A stretch of 64,000 nt of DNA from Pinibacter aurantiacus (lineage in GTDB: Bacteria; Bacteroidota; Bacteroidia; Chitinophagales; Chitinophagaceae). Both the position numbers and the translations under genes were made by a program. Each line of letters begins with the position of its first letter. Position 1 is the first letter of the stretch. Positions 37,833 to 45,570 of the stretch are shown here, piece after piece. Below the pieces are notes generated by a model. That model made no database searches. It was not told the DNA's origin and was given only the letters and a program-made list of their open reading frames with translations. Location: the NCBI RefSeq assembly GCF_019130065.1, contig NZ_JAHSPG010000013.1, positions 124,001 to 188,000 on the forward strand, written 5' to 3'.

Positions 37833-38572
37833 AGCATTAATTTAAGCATAAAAATGTGCTTTTTCCAGTTTGTTGCGATAGCTACCGGAAAAAAACTATA
37901 TACCGCCTTGTATAACGAAGAATTGGGGGATTTGTAAAAAAGAGGGAAAGAAAAATTTTGAATGAGGTTAGATCGATTCGGATAATATTGACCGACAATC
38001 AATAATTCTGCCTGCTCCACAATGTACCAATGGCCATCTCTTTACATTATGTATTTAAGTGGAACACGTTTTTAATTGATTCAATATTTTCATTAGCGAC
38101 TCCTTTTTTTCGCATAGGCTAATCAATAGCCAAATCGTTGCTTTTTGATTTGAAATTTGTTCATCGATTCTAAACGCTTGCTTAATAAAATAAGCGTTAA
38201 TCATTACGGAGTGCTACTGATCCTTTATCTCTTTTTGTACCTAACAAAGTATTCTCCAATTGGTGTATAGCCAGCCTTCATAATACTCTTTTTGACTTTG
38301 TATTATATGCGTTAGTTGAGAATACCATTTCATTTCCTAAATTTTGTCCTCTCAAGTCGGGTCAGCTGAACAACTGTCGAACTGTTTTTTGGAGGACTTA
38401 ATGAAATTAAGAGACTTAAGTATAGGATAATTTCAATATAGCATATTTGCACTTACAATACATCAGTTACAATGCTTCCCTGAACACCTCGCCGCCTGTG
38501 TGGGCTGGGGAAAATTGACAAAAAAATTAAGCTACCGTAAGAGGGCTGTTAAACGATGGTGACTACTGAACC
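37833..38572. other. Intergenic region between fecR and the defence island
   Basis: These 740 bases hold no gene I can support. They contain the fecR promoter side and, by position, the left edge of the CBASS island. I searched by eye for a copy of the tRNA-like sequence found at 45571-45600 and for long direct repeats and found none. A 30-codon minus-strand frame at about 38244-38336 is too short to call. Confidence 0.4.
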
Positions 38573-39373
38573 TTACTTTTTTTCGACGGCACGTTCCTCA
38601 TCCCGGTAATTATGTAATTCCAAGTGAGGCAAATTGCCCAACCGATAATCCTTGCTTTGAAGCTGCTTTACAACTTCCTCTCTCGATATACCAAACTTAT
38701 CAGAGATATAATGATAATGCGGTTGACCTTCCTTCCAGTTTTCTTTTCCGGCTGCGCTTTCAATAGTAATGAAAAAGCAGTGCCACTCATCTCCGTTATC
38801 CAATATTTTTCCATAGATCGCAGAGCGTTGATTAACCACCTGCCGCAACTCTCCGTCCGACAAAGGCGTTTCTCCCACTTTTTCTACCTGCTCACCTTCA
38901 ACACGAACCAAGATAGGCATATCCGATAGATCGCGATTGTTGGGCAGGTGCTCCGAAGAGTAACAACTGAAAGTGTACCTTAGTTCCTGGCAAGCCCTGA
39001 AATAAAGAGCCGCTAACTGCTCTGGCGTAAATTTCATACCCCGGAGGAATCTTTCCTGGTAATTTCTGTTATCAGCCTTCAGTGTAGAAAAAAGGAAGTC
39101 AGGCACCTTTTCAGCCATGATCTGTTTGTAAAGCTTTTCCCAATCTGCAGTGGCTGTCTTCTCTATAAAAGGTTCAAGGTCTTCCATGGGAAAAGGAGGA
39201 TTCTTCAATCGTAATGTTTCCCGCAGAATGACCTTTTGCTTTTCAACAAATATGGTTCTGTAATAATCTACAGCATCGACGCGCTCCACATCTTCAGCTA
39301 TTGCCGCAATTGTAAAGCCTTTTCCATCAGCATTGGGTATTTTTTCTATTTGCACCATACTTAAAAATAACAA
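38573..39373 (-). CDS. Hypothetical protein at the distal end of the CBASS island
   Basis: This 266-residue soluble protein has no signal peptide or membrane helix. Two parts can be told apart: an N-terminal helical half (DVERVDAVDYYRTIFVEKQK; FTPEQLAALYFRACQELRYT) and a C-terminal half (DEWHCFFITIESAAGKENWK, GQPHYHYISDKFGISREEVV, KQLQSKDYRLGNLPHLELHN). I do not recognise a family. The start may be the ATG at residue 6 (MVQIEKIPNADGKG). It is on the same strand as the CBASS genes, about 575 bp after the E2-like gene, and could be an accessory gene or unrelated cargo. The conserved-looking WHCFF and HYHYISDKFG motifs would be good search seeds. Confidence 0.75.
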   Translation of the reverse strand: MLFLSMVQIEKIPNADGKGFTIAAIAEDVERVDAVDYYRTIFVEKQKVILRETLRLKNPPFPMEDLEPFIEKTATADWEKLYKQIMAEKVPDFLFSTLKADNRNYQERFLRGMKFTPEQLAALYFRACQELRYTFSCYSSEHLPNNRDLSDMPILVRVEGEQVEKVGETPLSDGELRQVVNQRSAIYGKILDNGDEWHCFFITIESAAGKENWKEGQPHYHYISDKFGISREEVVKQLQSKDYRLGNLPHLELHNYRDEERAVEKK

Positions 39374-39405
39374 TAATTATCAGATCAAAGCTGCTACTGG
39401 TCGGC

Positions 39406-39642
39406 TCAGATGGCAGCCAACATAGATGTTCTATCCTTTTTAATAGCAGGATCAAACAAATCGATCAATCCGAACTCAAAACCAATATAAGGATTCAACT
39501 TCTGTGTAATACGGGTAAATCCGTACTCTTCGCCAGCCGCAATTTTGAATACTGCGAGTGCTACATCCCGCGACAGAATCCACCGCCGAAGTACTGGGGT
39601 AAACCGGGGTCGCAATTTCTCTTGTGAACCCCAAATAACCAT
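39406..39642 (-). CDS. Short hypothetical protein or gene fragment
   Basis: This 78-codon frame ends 32 bp before the 266-residue gene. The product is basic at the N-terminus (EKLRPRFTPVLRRWILSRDV) and ends EFGLIDLFDPAIKKDRTSML. No family is recognised. The composition is protein-like, but the length, lack of a clear start region and the disturbed plus-strand sequence next to it (39650-39870) allow that it is a remnant of a larger gene. Confidence 0.35.
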   Translation of the reverse strand: MVIWGSQEKLRPRFTPVLRRWILSRDVALAVFKIAAGEEYGFTRITQKLNPYIGFEFGLIDLFDPAIKKDRTSMLAAI

Positions 39643-39947
39643 TTTCGCTTTATCACTTAGATCGGCGTTTATTCACAATCGAAGAAGAGCAACAAAGCAA
39701 GTAGTACAACTGCAAGGCAACCTGGGCCATGGCAGATGGATAGATTTTATATGCTGGAAGAACACTATCACATTGCCAAAAGAGTACCTGCCGAAACCTA
39801 CGAGCGTCTAATAACCAAACTGGCGACGAGAATTGACATTCATATTGCTGATTGTAATTGCCGTCGAAATTAGCATGCTAAACTGGATGGGCCCGCTTAG
39901 TCAGAAATACGCATTATTTACATCACTCGCGTTTTCATTGCACGAGT
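39643..39947. other. Short non-coding stretch inside the CBASS island
   Basis: About 300 bases without a supportable gene. A plus-strand frame starting at about 39736 reads MDRFYMLEEHYHIAKRVPAE and stops after 45 codons at 39870. It has a protein-like composition but no recognised homologue, and may be debris of a gene lost from the island. Confidence 0.35.
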
Positions 39948-40613
39948 TTATTTTCTTATTCCTGCCGCCTTGGCAATTTCGTATGCGTGGGTTCTAAGTG
40001 TAATTTCTCCTATGCTTTTGAGTTTATCAAATGCAACCCTATGGCAGTGACGAAATTTTATTTTTTCGCCACAAAAACACATGCTCGTGCGGTCAGGACG
40101 ATCGTGTGCTGCAATATACTCCATCAGCTGTATTGTATGTTGAATATTACCGCCAGTTTTCAAGATACCAGAATAATATTCATAAATTCCGCCGACGCCG
40201 TGCGCATATTCACCATTCACATAATAACCCTCAAGTCTTCGATGAGTCTGGTTAAAAAAATATGGCAACACTTCTTCTCTGATGTACTCAGTAACTGTTA
40301 TTCCCGCTCGACATCTGATGATTTCCTCCGGACGAACTTTTACACAACAGGCAAGCGTATCTTCATAGACATGCCAGTCCGCTATCTTTGGTATCTTGCC
40401 AGTTGTTTCAAAAAGCAAGGGAAACTCATTGGGAAAATCTTTGGAGCAATGAATTTCAACTCCGTAATCCTCCCAATATTTTCCATCCCTGTCTATAATA
40501 GCGAGGTTACCCTTTATGATTTCACGACCATTGACGTATTCTATACGTAAAGTCGGAAATGCCGTGACAGCTTCCTCCAATTGCGCAATGAACTGATTGT
40601 GACCATTTGTCAT
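39948..40613 (-). CDS. E2-like protein of type II-short CBASS, with SEC-C-like tail
   Basis: This protein has about 221 residues. The start is set at 40613, where its ATG overlaps the TGA of the CD-NTase gene (ATGA); an in-frame ATG 15 bases upstream (40628) is possible. The first 125 residues look like a ubiquitin-conjugating (E2) fold: EIHCSKDFPNEFPLLFETTG, then a tandem cysteine in YEDTLACCVKV as the candidate catalytic site. There is no E1 (ThiF) domain, which makes the operon type II-short. The C-terminus carries CFCGEKIKFRHCHR, a C-x-C-x8-C-H pattern like the SEC-C zinc motif. In studied E2-only CBASS the E2 links to the CD-NTase and boosts its activity; the same role is inferred here. 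Confidence 0.85.
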   Translation of the reverse strand: MTNGHNQFIAQLEEAVTAFPTLRIEYVNGREIIKGNLAIIDRDGKYWEDYGVEIHCSKDFPNEFPLLFETTGKIPKIADWHVYEDTLACCVKVRPEEIIRCRAGITVTEYIREEVLPYFFNQTHRRLEGYYVNGEYAHGVGGIYEYYSGILKTGGNIQHTIQLMEYIAAHDRPDRTSMCFCGEKIKFRHCHRVAFDKLKSIGEITLRTHAYEIAKAAGIRK

Positions 40614-41659
40614 AACGTTGTCCCCCATGGTCTTGAGGATGAAGCACCGGTAATTAAACCAACAGTTGCAACAGCTGGTTTAGGCAAAGCCGGCGCAAGA
40701 TGACAGGGGAAACGATCACCGAGGCTTTTCTGCCAGTGTTTGCAGGCTTTTTGTGGGTCGGTTTCGAGCAGTGCCTGTTTTGCATTCTCAATAAATTGCC
40801 CCAAATATTTCATAAAAGCATCCTTGTTTTTGTAGGACGCCAGAAGGTCCTCCCCAACCGGCGTTGTAGGACGCTCGCACCTGAAAGACTTTCTTAATGT
40901 CGCCTCTATTAAAACCAGCGTTTCCTTCAATGCAATATCATCTCGTTCATGTTCATAAAAATCATTGGCAACGAGAATAGTCATTACAAGTCCACACGGC
41001 ATTTCTTCACGCCGCAAATCCCCCCATGCCTTTAGGTAACGCACAAGGCGACGTAGTTGCACATCCTGTTTCCGGATGTCGGTGATCCATCGCTCATATT
41101 GGTCATATAAAGCCGATTCATAAAGGAACGACTTCAAGAAACCAGAGTGGGTTTTTTCCTCAAACCACGCTATAAATTCCACAGGATTGCTCAGTATCCA
41201 TTTTCTTTCCTTGTCTGCCAGGTCAGGGCATTCCTTATTGTCCGCGTAATAAATCGGCAGGTCAATATGAAAGCCACTTTTATACAACACCCGCACACAG
41301 GTATTTTTGTCGATGACCTTTTCCACTTCGTCATGATCTGCCCCGATAGCTTGTACAACCATTTTATGGAAAACTTCTGGTGCCGGTCTTTTTTCGCGCG
41401 AAAGCCTGCCTAAAAAGTAGATGCCGTCGTCCAAGTCATAGTCATCCCTCATTGGCGTTATGATGGTATCCATAACGAATGAACCCTGACTTTGAAATTC
41501 AAGTTCGTCATAAGGCTTATTGGCTTCCGCAAACTGATTATGCCGCTTCTGAATCCTTGTGCGTAAATTGTTACGCACCAGGATCAATTCAGTTCTATTT
41601 GTGTCAGAAAGACGGATAATTCGATTATACTCACCGAACACATTGTGAAGATTTGCCAT
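40610..41659 (-). CDS. CBASS CD-NTase, DncV-like cyclic dinucleotide synthase
   Basis: This 349-residue cGAS/DncV-like nucleotidyltransferase makes a cyclic nucleotide on phage infection. The Pol-beta-type site is complete: GS at 59-60 (FQSQGSFVMDTIITPM), the acidic cluster in RDDYDLDDGIYF (D75 and D77 as likely metal ligands) and a third aspartate D133 in SGFHIDLPIYYAD. A C-terminal helical region follows (QLRRLVRYLKAWGDLRREEM). The pairing with a CapV-type phospholipase suggests 3'3'-cGAMP as product, as in Vibrio, but this is inference. The C-terminus is RPWGTTL and not the glycine or alanine end I associate with Cap2-processed enzymes. It starts one base before the CapV stop region and overlaps the E2 gene by 4 bp. 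Confidence 0.92.
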   Translation of the reverse strand: MANLHNVFGEYNRIIRLSDTNRTELILVRNNLRTRIQKRHNQFAEANKPYDELEFQSQGSFVMDTIITPMRDDYDLDDGIYFLGRLSREKRPAPEVFHKMVVQAIGADHDEVEKVIDKNTCVRVLYKSGFHIDLPIYYADNKECPDLADKERKWILSNPVEFIAWFEEKTHSGFLKSFLYESALYDQYERWITDIRKQDVQLRRLVRYLKAWGDLRREEMPCGLVMTILVANDFYEHERDDIALKETLVLIEATLRKSFRCERPTTPVGEDLLASYKNKDAFMKYLGQFIENAKQALLETDPQKACKHWQKSLGDRFPCHLAPALPKPAVATVGLITGASSSRPWGTTL

Positions 41660-41660
41660 G

Positions 41661-42668
41661 CTATTGTATTTTAAATTGTTTTTTTAATTGAAAAAATGTT
41701 TCTACTTCAAGGTCCTTTTTTGCCAGCTGACCGCGATCATTGCCTTTTCCTTTAATAAATTGAATTGCCTTTTTCGAGGCGCAGTCCAGTTTCACGAGGT
41801 GCTGTTGCTCTGCAGAAATCTGCTCAGAAGGGATGCGTTGATACCGGATCTTTATATCGTTCATTTCGCACAACTTGTTCATAAAATAATCAGTAAAATG
41901 GCTTTGGCCGATCAACGAGGTGTCAAACAGGTCATTTCTCCATTTAATAAAGGAACGCGCCCGTTTTAAACCGACCGGTTTACCTGCCGTATTGTTCAAG
42001 CTGCTTACAGATAGTATTTCGACGGAAGTAAATTCCTTATCCTTACCCACGAAATATGTTAGTGCTTCAATAAGCCCTACAAGTGTAGGATTGTTAGCCC
42101 ATACGCCGCCATCGATAAACTGCTTATAATTGTATGCGGCAATTTCACAAAGCGGGAAATAGGTAGGCGCAGCAGAAGTAGCCAGCGCGACATCAACCAG
42201 CAACGTTTTATTGTCCCTGTCCAGCTTCCCATGATCCCTTTTAAAGACCCAAGGTCGCGCATCCGTTAACGAATAAGACGGAACACAAACCAGGTTTTGG
42301 AGATCGGCAACGGTTTTATCCCCAAATACATCATTCAGCACCTGTTTTAGCGGTTCGTCGGAATACTTACCTTTCCATAACGTTTGCCTGAAAATGCCGC
42401 CTATCAAGCTACGCTTCGGAAATATTTTGTGCCCGTGTTCAGCATATATATTACTGATGGCCGATGAGGGAATCTTCAACGCCAGGCAAAGCGCAATCAA
42501 TCCTCCTGTAGAAGTACCACAGATCATGTCGAAATAATCAGACATTGACCCAAACCTATGCTCCAAGTGTTCAAGTATCGTAGAAGAGTATAACCCCTTA
42601 ATACCACCTCCATCTACACAAAGTATTTTGAAAGCCTTGTTAGCACCATTATTTATATTCTTATCCAT
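41661..42668 (-). CDS. capV: CapV patatin-like phospholipase, CBASS effector
   Basis: This 335-residue effector should degrade membrane phospholipids when bound by the cyclic nucleotide and so kill the infected cell. The patatin elements are complete: oxyanion-hole DGGGIKG at 19-25, nucleophile S53 in GTSTGG, and catalytic D186 in FIDGGVWANNPT. No signal peptide or membrane segment is present. The C-terminal part (about 230-335) is the nucleotide-sensing side in CapV and is not readable by motif. It is the first gene of the CBASS operon and starts 99 bp from the divergent sigma-like gene. Confidence 0.93.
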   Translation of the reverse strand: MDKNINNGANKAFKILCVDGGGIKGLYSSTILEHLEHRFGSMSDYFDMICGTSTGGLIALCLALKIPSSAISNIYAEHGHKIFPKRSLIGGIFRQTLWKGKYSDEPLKQVLNDVFGDKTVADLQNLVCVPSYSLTDARPWVFKRDHGKLDRDNKTLLVDVALATSAAPTYFPLCEIAAYNYKQFIDGGVWANNPTLVGLIEALTYFVGKDKEFTSVEILSVSSLNNTAGKPVGLKRARSFIKWRNDLFDTSLIGQSHFTDYFMNKLCEMNDIKIRYQRIPSEQISAEQQHLVKLDCASKKAIQFIKGKGNDRGQLAKKDLEVETFFQLKKQFKIQ

Positions 42669-42767
42669 TTTTATTATTTTTATAAGAACCTTCTATAACT
42701 TATTTAACCGAAATCCGGAAAAAGTTCCCCTTTGGGGTAAAAAAGTATTTTTCCGGTTAATATAACC
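42669..42767. promoter_or_regulatory. Divergent CBASS control region with nested inverted repeats
   Basis: The 99 bp between capV (minus) and the sigma-like gene (plus) contain three inverted repeats. CCGGAAAAA (42715-42723) pairs with TTTTTCCGG (42748-42756). Inside it lies CCCC-TTT-GGGG (42727-42737). GGTTA-ATA-TAACC (42755-42767) ends directly at the GTG start of the sigma-like gene. The density of symmetric sites in such a short divergent region suggests a shared operator or a promoter recognised by the sigma-like factor itself. Confidence 0.6.
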
Positions 42768-43370
42768 GTGGAAAAAGGCAAACATTTAGAACGTAATCTC
42801 AGGAAACTGACGATGGTAACAGACCACCAGTGGATCAAAGCGCTTAAGAAGTGCAAAGACCATTTAGTTACTAGGTTACGTAAACGAACACTCTTCGGTG
42901 CACATACCGAGGAAAGACTGGGGATGGACCCGGTAGAGTATTATGTACAATTCGCGTACGATGCCATTATTGACGGCAATTGGGAGTGGAAGGATGGGCG
43001 TACGCTGGGGCAGCAGCTTGTCAGAATTGCCGATAACCGCATAGGAAAAGAGGTTGAAAAATATCGGACTGAACAGGGCGAATCGTTTTCTATGGCGAGA
43101 GACGATATGGATGAAATTTTTTATACTACTGATCCACTACCCGGTGAGCCGACTCTTGTACAAGAAGCAGTTTTCAGTAAAAAAATTGCTATCATTGAAA
43201 ATGCAATAAAAGGCGATGAAAATCTGGAAATGTTTTGGGAGTGCGTAAAAGACGGCATGAAACGAGAAGCCATTGCCACATTTATGGAAAAGCAGCCGAA
43301 GCAAATAGATAAGCTTCGTGAAAAATTAATCGGTAAAGTAAAAAGTTCCCCTCATTTTCAACTCGGATAA
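42768..43370 (+). CDS. Sigma-70-like (ECF-type) factor, putative CBASS regulator
   Basis: This 200-residue protein starts with GTG. I read it as a divergent sigma factor. The region around HLVTRLRKRTLFGAHTEERL to YYVQFAYDAIIDGNWEWKDG, then LGQQLVRIADNRIGKEVEKY, follows the order of sigma region 2 (helices ending in the linker after -10 recognition). The C-terminal part ENLEMFWECVKDGMKREAIA, TFMEKQPKQIDKLREKLIGK has the layout of region 4, with a helix-turn-helix. Resemblance is weak and from pattern only. It heads a three-gene unit with start-stop spacing of 3 bp and -8 bp and faces the CBASS operon across 99 bp. Confidence 0.65.
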   Translation: MEKGKHLERNLRKLTMVTDHQWIKALKKCKDHLVTRLRKRTLFGAHTEERLGMDPVEYYVQFAYDAIIDGNWEWKDGRTLGQQLVRIADNRIGKEVEKYRTEQGESFSMARDDMDEIFYTTDPLPGEPTLVQEAVFSKKIAIIENAIKGDENLEMFWECVKDGMKREAIATFMEKQPKQIDKLREKLIGKVKSSPHFQLG

Positions 43371-43373
43371 GGT

Positions 43374-43778
43374 ATGCAAAAAACAAACGCCGAAATATTG
43401 CACCATTTTTACAGTCTGTTGCTGGAAATGAATTTTCATGAGTCGGAGGAAGATCCACCTACCGCCGAAGAAATTGCAGACTCATTTATACAAAAGCATT
43501 TGCGGCAGGTAAAACTTAAGATCGCCAGAAATCGTGCAGAATTAAAACGCACTTTATACCAATCTATTCTTCAGGAAATTGATCGCCTGAGAAAGATCAG
43601 CGCCAATGAATTGAAAAAAATATTAACACCACAAGAAGCATTACAATTACAACCTCTATTCAGCAAATTTGAATCAATGACCTTAAATGATAAAGAGTCA
43701 ATTGCGGAAGATCAGGAACTGCTGCAACTTATAACAGCATTGAAAGACAAGCTGAATAAAACCGACCGCAATGATTAA
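43374..43778 (+). CDS. Small charged helical protein between the sigma-like and ImmA/IrrE genes
   Basis: This 134-residue protein has no signal peptide or membrane helix and is probably all alpha-helical. Its middle is strongly charged and heptad-like (FIQKHLRQVKLKIARNRAEL, KRTLYQSILQEIDRLRKISA). I recall proteins with a similar helical core lying between a sigma-like gene and an ImmA/IrrE gene in other bacteria, but know no function. By position it is a candidate anti-sigma factor or the cleavage target of the downstream peptidase. It starts 3 bp after the sigma-like gene and overlaps the peptidase gene by 8 bp. Confidence 0.75.
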   Translation: MQKTNAEILHHFYSLLLEMNFHESEEDPPTAEEIADSFIQKHLRQVKLKIARNRAELKRTLYQSILQEIDRLRKISANELKKILTPQEALQLQPLFSKFESMTLNDKESIAEDQELLQLITALKDKLNKTDRND

Positions 43779-44535
43779 TCCTTCGAAAGCTGCAGTTACT
43801 CTTTTAAATGAGCTGGGGTGGCGGGAACCCTCCGATATGTCTATGGAAGACATTGCCTGGTCTCTGGGTCTTGTTGTGCGTTTCAAAGAATTGGATGGAT
43901 CGCAAGGTCGTATTTTGATGAATGAAGATGATGGTATTATAACGATCAACAGTAACATCACCTATCAGCCTAAAATCAACTACATAATTGCTCATGAGAT
44001 AGGTCATTCGCAGTTGCACAGGCATCTTGCACTTTTTAACGATTCTGAAAAAACCTTATCAGAATGGTATGCTCAAGGACCACATGAGAAGGAGGCGAAC
44101 AGTTTCGCCGCCGAATTATTAATGCCAACTGAACTCTTTACCAGGAAAGTGAAAAATAAAAAATTATCTTTAACGCTTATTGAAGAAATAGGATCTTATT
44201 TCGGCGCCTCCAAAACAGCAACGTTTTTACGATACAGGGAATTGGGAGAATTTCCGGTTATGATCATTTTTATAGAAAACGGCATTATTAAATGGAAGAG
44301 TACTTCTTACGACTTTCCTTATAAATGGCTTTCCTACGGAACAAAAGTTCCTCCTTATACAGTTGCCGGTGATTATTATTACCGACAAGTTGAAGAAAAT
44401 AGACCCGCTAAAGTGGATGCCATCGAATGGTTTCCCGATGATTACATTTGTCAACAAAATGAAAATGCTAAATTATGGGAACAGTGTTTTCCAAGTACAA
44501 CCAATAGCATTGTAACCTGTCTCTGGACAGCCTGA
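43771..44535 (+). CDS. ImmA/IrrE-family zinc metallopeptidase
   Basis: This 254-residue protein has the HExxH site HEIGH at 75-79 (NYIIAHEIGHSQLHRH). The downstream third ligand is near E108 in HEKEANSFAAELLMPTELF, the usual ImmA/IrrE arrangement. Family members cleave DNA-binding repressors after DNA damage or phage signals (ImmA with ImmR, IrrE with DdrO, CapP with CapH). No helix-turn-helix is fused to it and no XRE repressor gene is adjacent; the neighbours are the sigma-like and small helical genes. Its likely target is therefore the 134-residue protein. The C-terminal 90 residues (WLSYGTKVPPYTVAGDYYYR) form an extra domain of unknown role. Confidence 0.9.
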   Translation: MINPSKAAVTLLNELGWREPSDMSMEDIAWSLGLVVRFKELDGSQGRILMNEDDGIITINSNITYQPKINYIIAHEIGHSQLHRHLALFNDSEKTLSEWYAQGPHEKEANSFAAELLMPTELFTRKVKNKKLSLTLIEEIGSYFGASKTATFLRYRELGEFPVMIIFIENGIIKWKSTSYDFPYKWLSYGTKVPPYTVAGDYYYRQVEENRPAKVDAIEWFPDDYICQQNENAKLWEQCFPSTTNSIVTCLWTA

Positions 44536-44865
44536 TCCTACCTAAAACAATTCTCTCTGAACACGAATGCTATTAAGAAATGTCTGATTATCCGCACCAA
44601 TTGATATATTTTGTGCGGAAGTGGCAAGTCCACTACATGATCTCCTGCAAAGTGACAGGCCGAACCACTTTTTTCTGAAATTGACCGGAGATTAATGGCA
44701 ACCGCGTTTTTGATTGGCTTTAAGATTGAGAACAACGACAACAGACCGTTATTTTTTTGGGGGCTGAAAAAATGGATTTTTTGAGCTGAATTGGGTAATC
44801 TGTATTTCTACATTTCTACACATTTTATCAGGCAGAGCCCGATTCATTTTATTCGATTGTTAATC
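44536..44865. other. Non-coding stretch between the peptidase gene and the TIR remnant
   Basis: About 330 bases without a supportable gene. The sequence directly before the TIR remnant should have encoded its N-terminus but no readable frame remains. Confidence 0.4.
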
Positions 44866-45282
44866 TTCGATTCTTATGCCAAAGAATTACACAACTTGCT
44901 TGAAGCACGAGGTGTTTCCGTTCGGTTTAATGAGAAAGACGTTCTGTTTGGTTCCCTGCTACTCCGAGAAATCGACAAAAGACTTGCGAAGTCTCGAGTT
45001 GTCATTGTTCTTGTGACCCAGCCTTTCTAAAACGACTTGCAGAAGCGGGTACTACTGAAAAAGAACTTTCGCCACTTTTAGCTCGGGATTTGCTTGTTCC
45101 AATTATACATAATACAACATATGAAGAACTTTATACATAATACAACATATGAAGAACTGCGTGACGTAAGTCCATTGCTCGGCTCAAGAAGTGGACTGAG
45201 TACAGCAGAAGAGCCAATGGCAGAGTTGGCCGCCAAACTCGCCGAGTTAGTCACTCCGGAAGTTAGTGATTGTACGATATAG
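44866..45282 (+). pseudogene. Broken TIR-domain gene
   Basis: The plus strand carries consecutive pieces of a TIR domain in different frames. The first piece reads FDSYAKELHNLLEARGVSVR, then KDVLFGSLLLREIDKRLAKS and RVVIVLVTQPF, and stops at 45030. After a frame change, a stretch equivalent to LARDLLVPIIHNTTYEEL follows. A 28-bp tandem duplication (45103-45130 and 45131-45158) breaks the frame again. The last piece gives RDVSPLLGSRSGLSTAEEP and ends at 45282. The expected start (a FxSYxxxD-type first strand) is missing. TIR proteins in bacteria are often NAD-degrading defence effectors, so this is probably a dead defence gene next to CBASS. Confidence 0.75.
45103..45158. repeat. 28-bp perfect tandem duplication in the TIR remnant
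   Basis: The unit at 45103-45130 is repeated exactly at 45131-45158 (each begins TTATACATAATACAAC). 28 is not a multiple of three, so the duplication alone causes a frameshift. Perfect identity of the copies means the event is recent. Confidence 0.95.
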
Positions 45283-45570
45283 AAGCTAATTCATTAATGA
45301 TATACCACATACGGCCAGCATTGTGTATTATCAATATGGTGCAGCGACGAATATATTCTCAACTTTTGTTCGCTGCTTAGCTTCAATTTCAGCAGACAGA
45401 TAACGTCAGGCAGCAGAATAAACAATGAGCTTTCGGTCATTGTTGGTATAGAAGCTCCACACTGAAAACTGCAGATGCTTAAACCTGCAGAGAAACTTTA
45501 CAATTTCGAGGAAACAAAAAATCTGTAAAAATCTATTGACTTTATAGGCTTTTTATTTTGACTTTCTTAA

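Noticed and set aside
37829-38020. 63-codon minus-strand frame upstream of fecR
   Set aside because: Overlaps the fecR start, has no recognisable features and runs into its promoter region.
38244-38336. 30-codon minus-strand frame (MKWYSQLTHIIQSQKEYY)
   Set aside because: Too short to support; could be chance or a transposase scrap, nothing decisive.
39545-39811. 88-codon plus-strand frame antisense to the 78-residue frame
   Set aside because: Weak composition and no motif; neither frame in this stretch is certain.
44866-45282. TIR protein as a functional defence gene
   Set aside because: Stops and a 28-bp duplication break the frame and the N-terminal strand is missing, so it is listed as a pseudogene.
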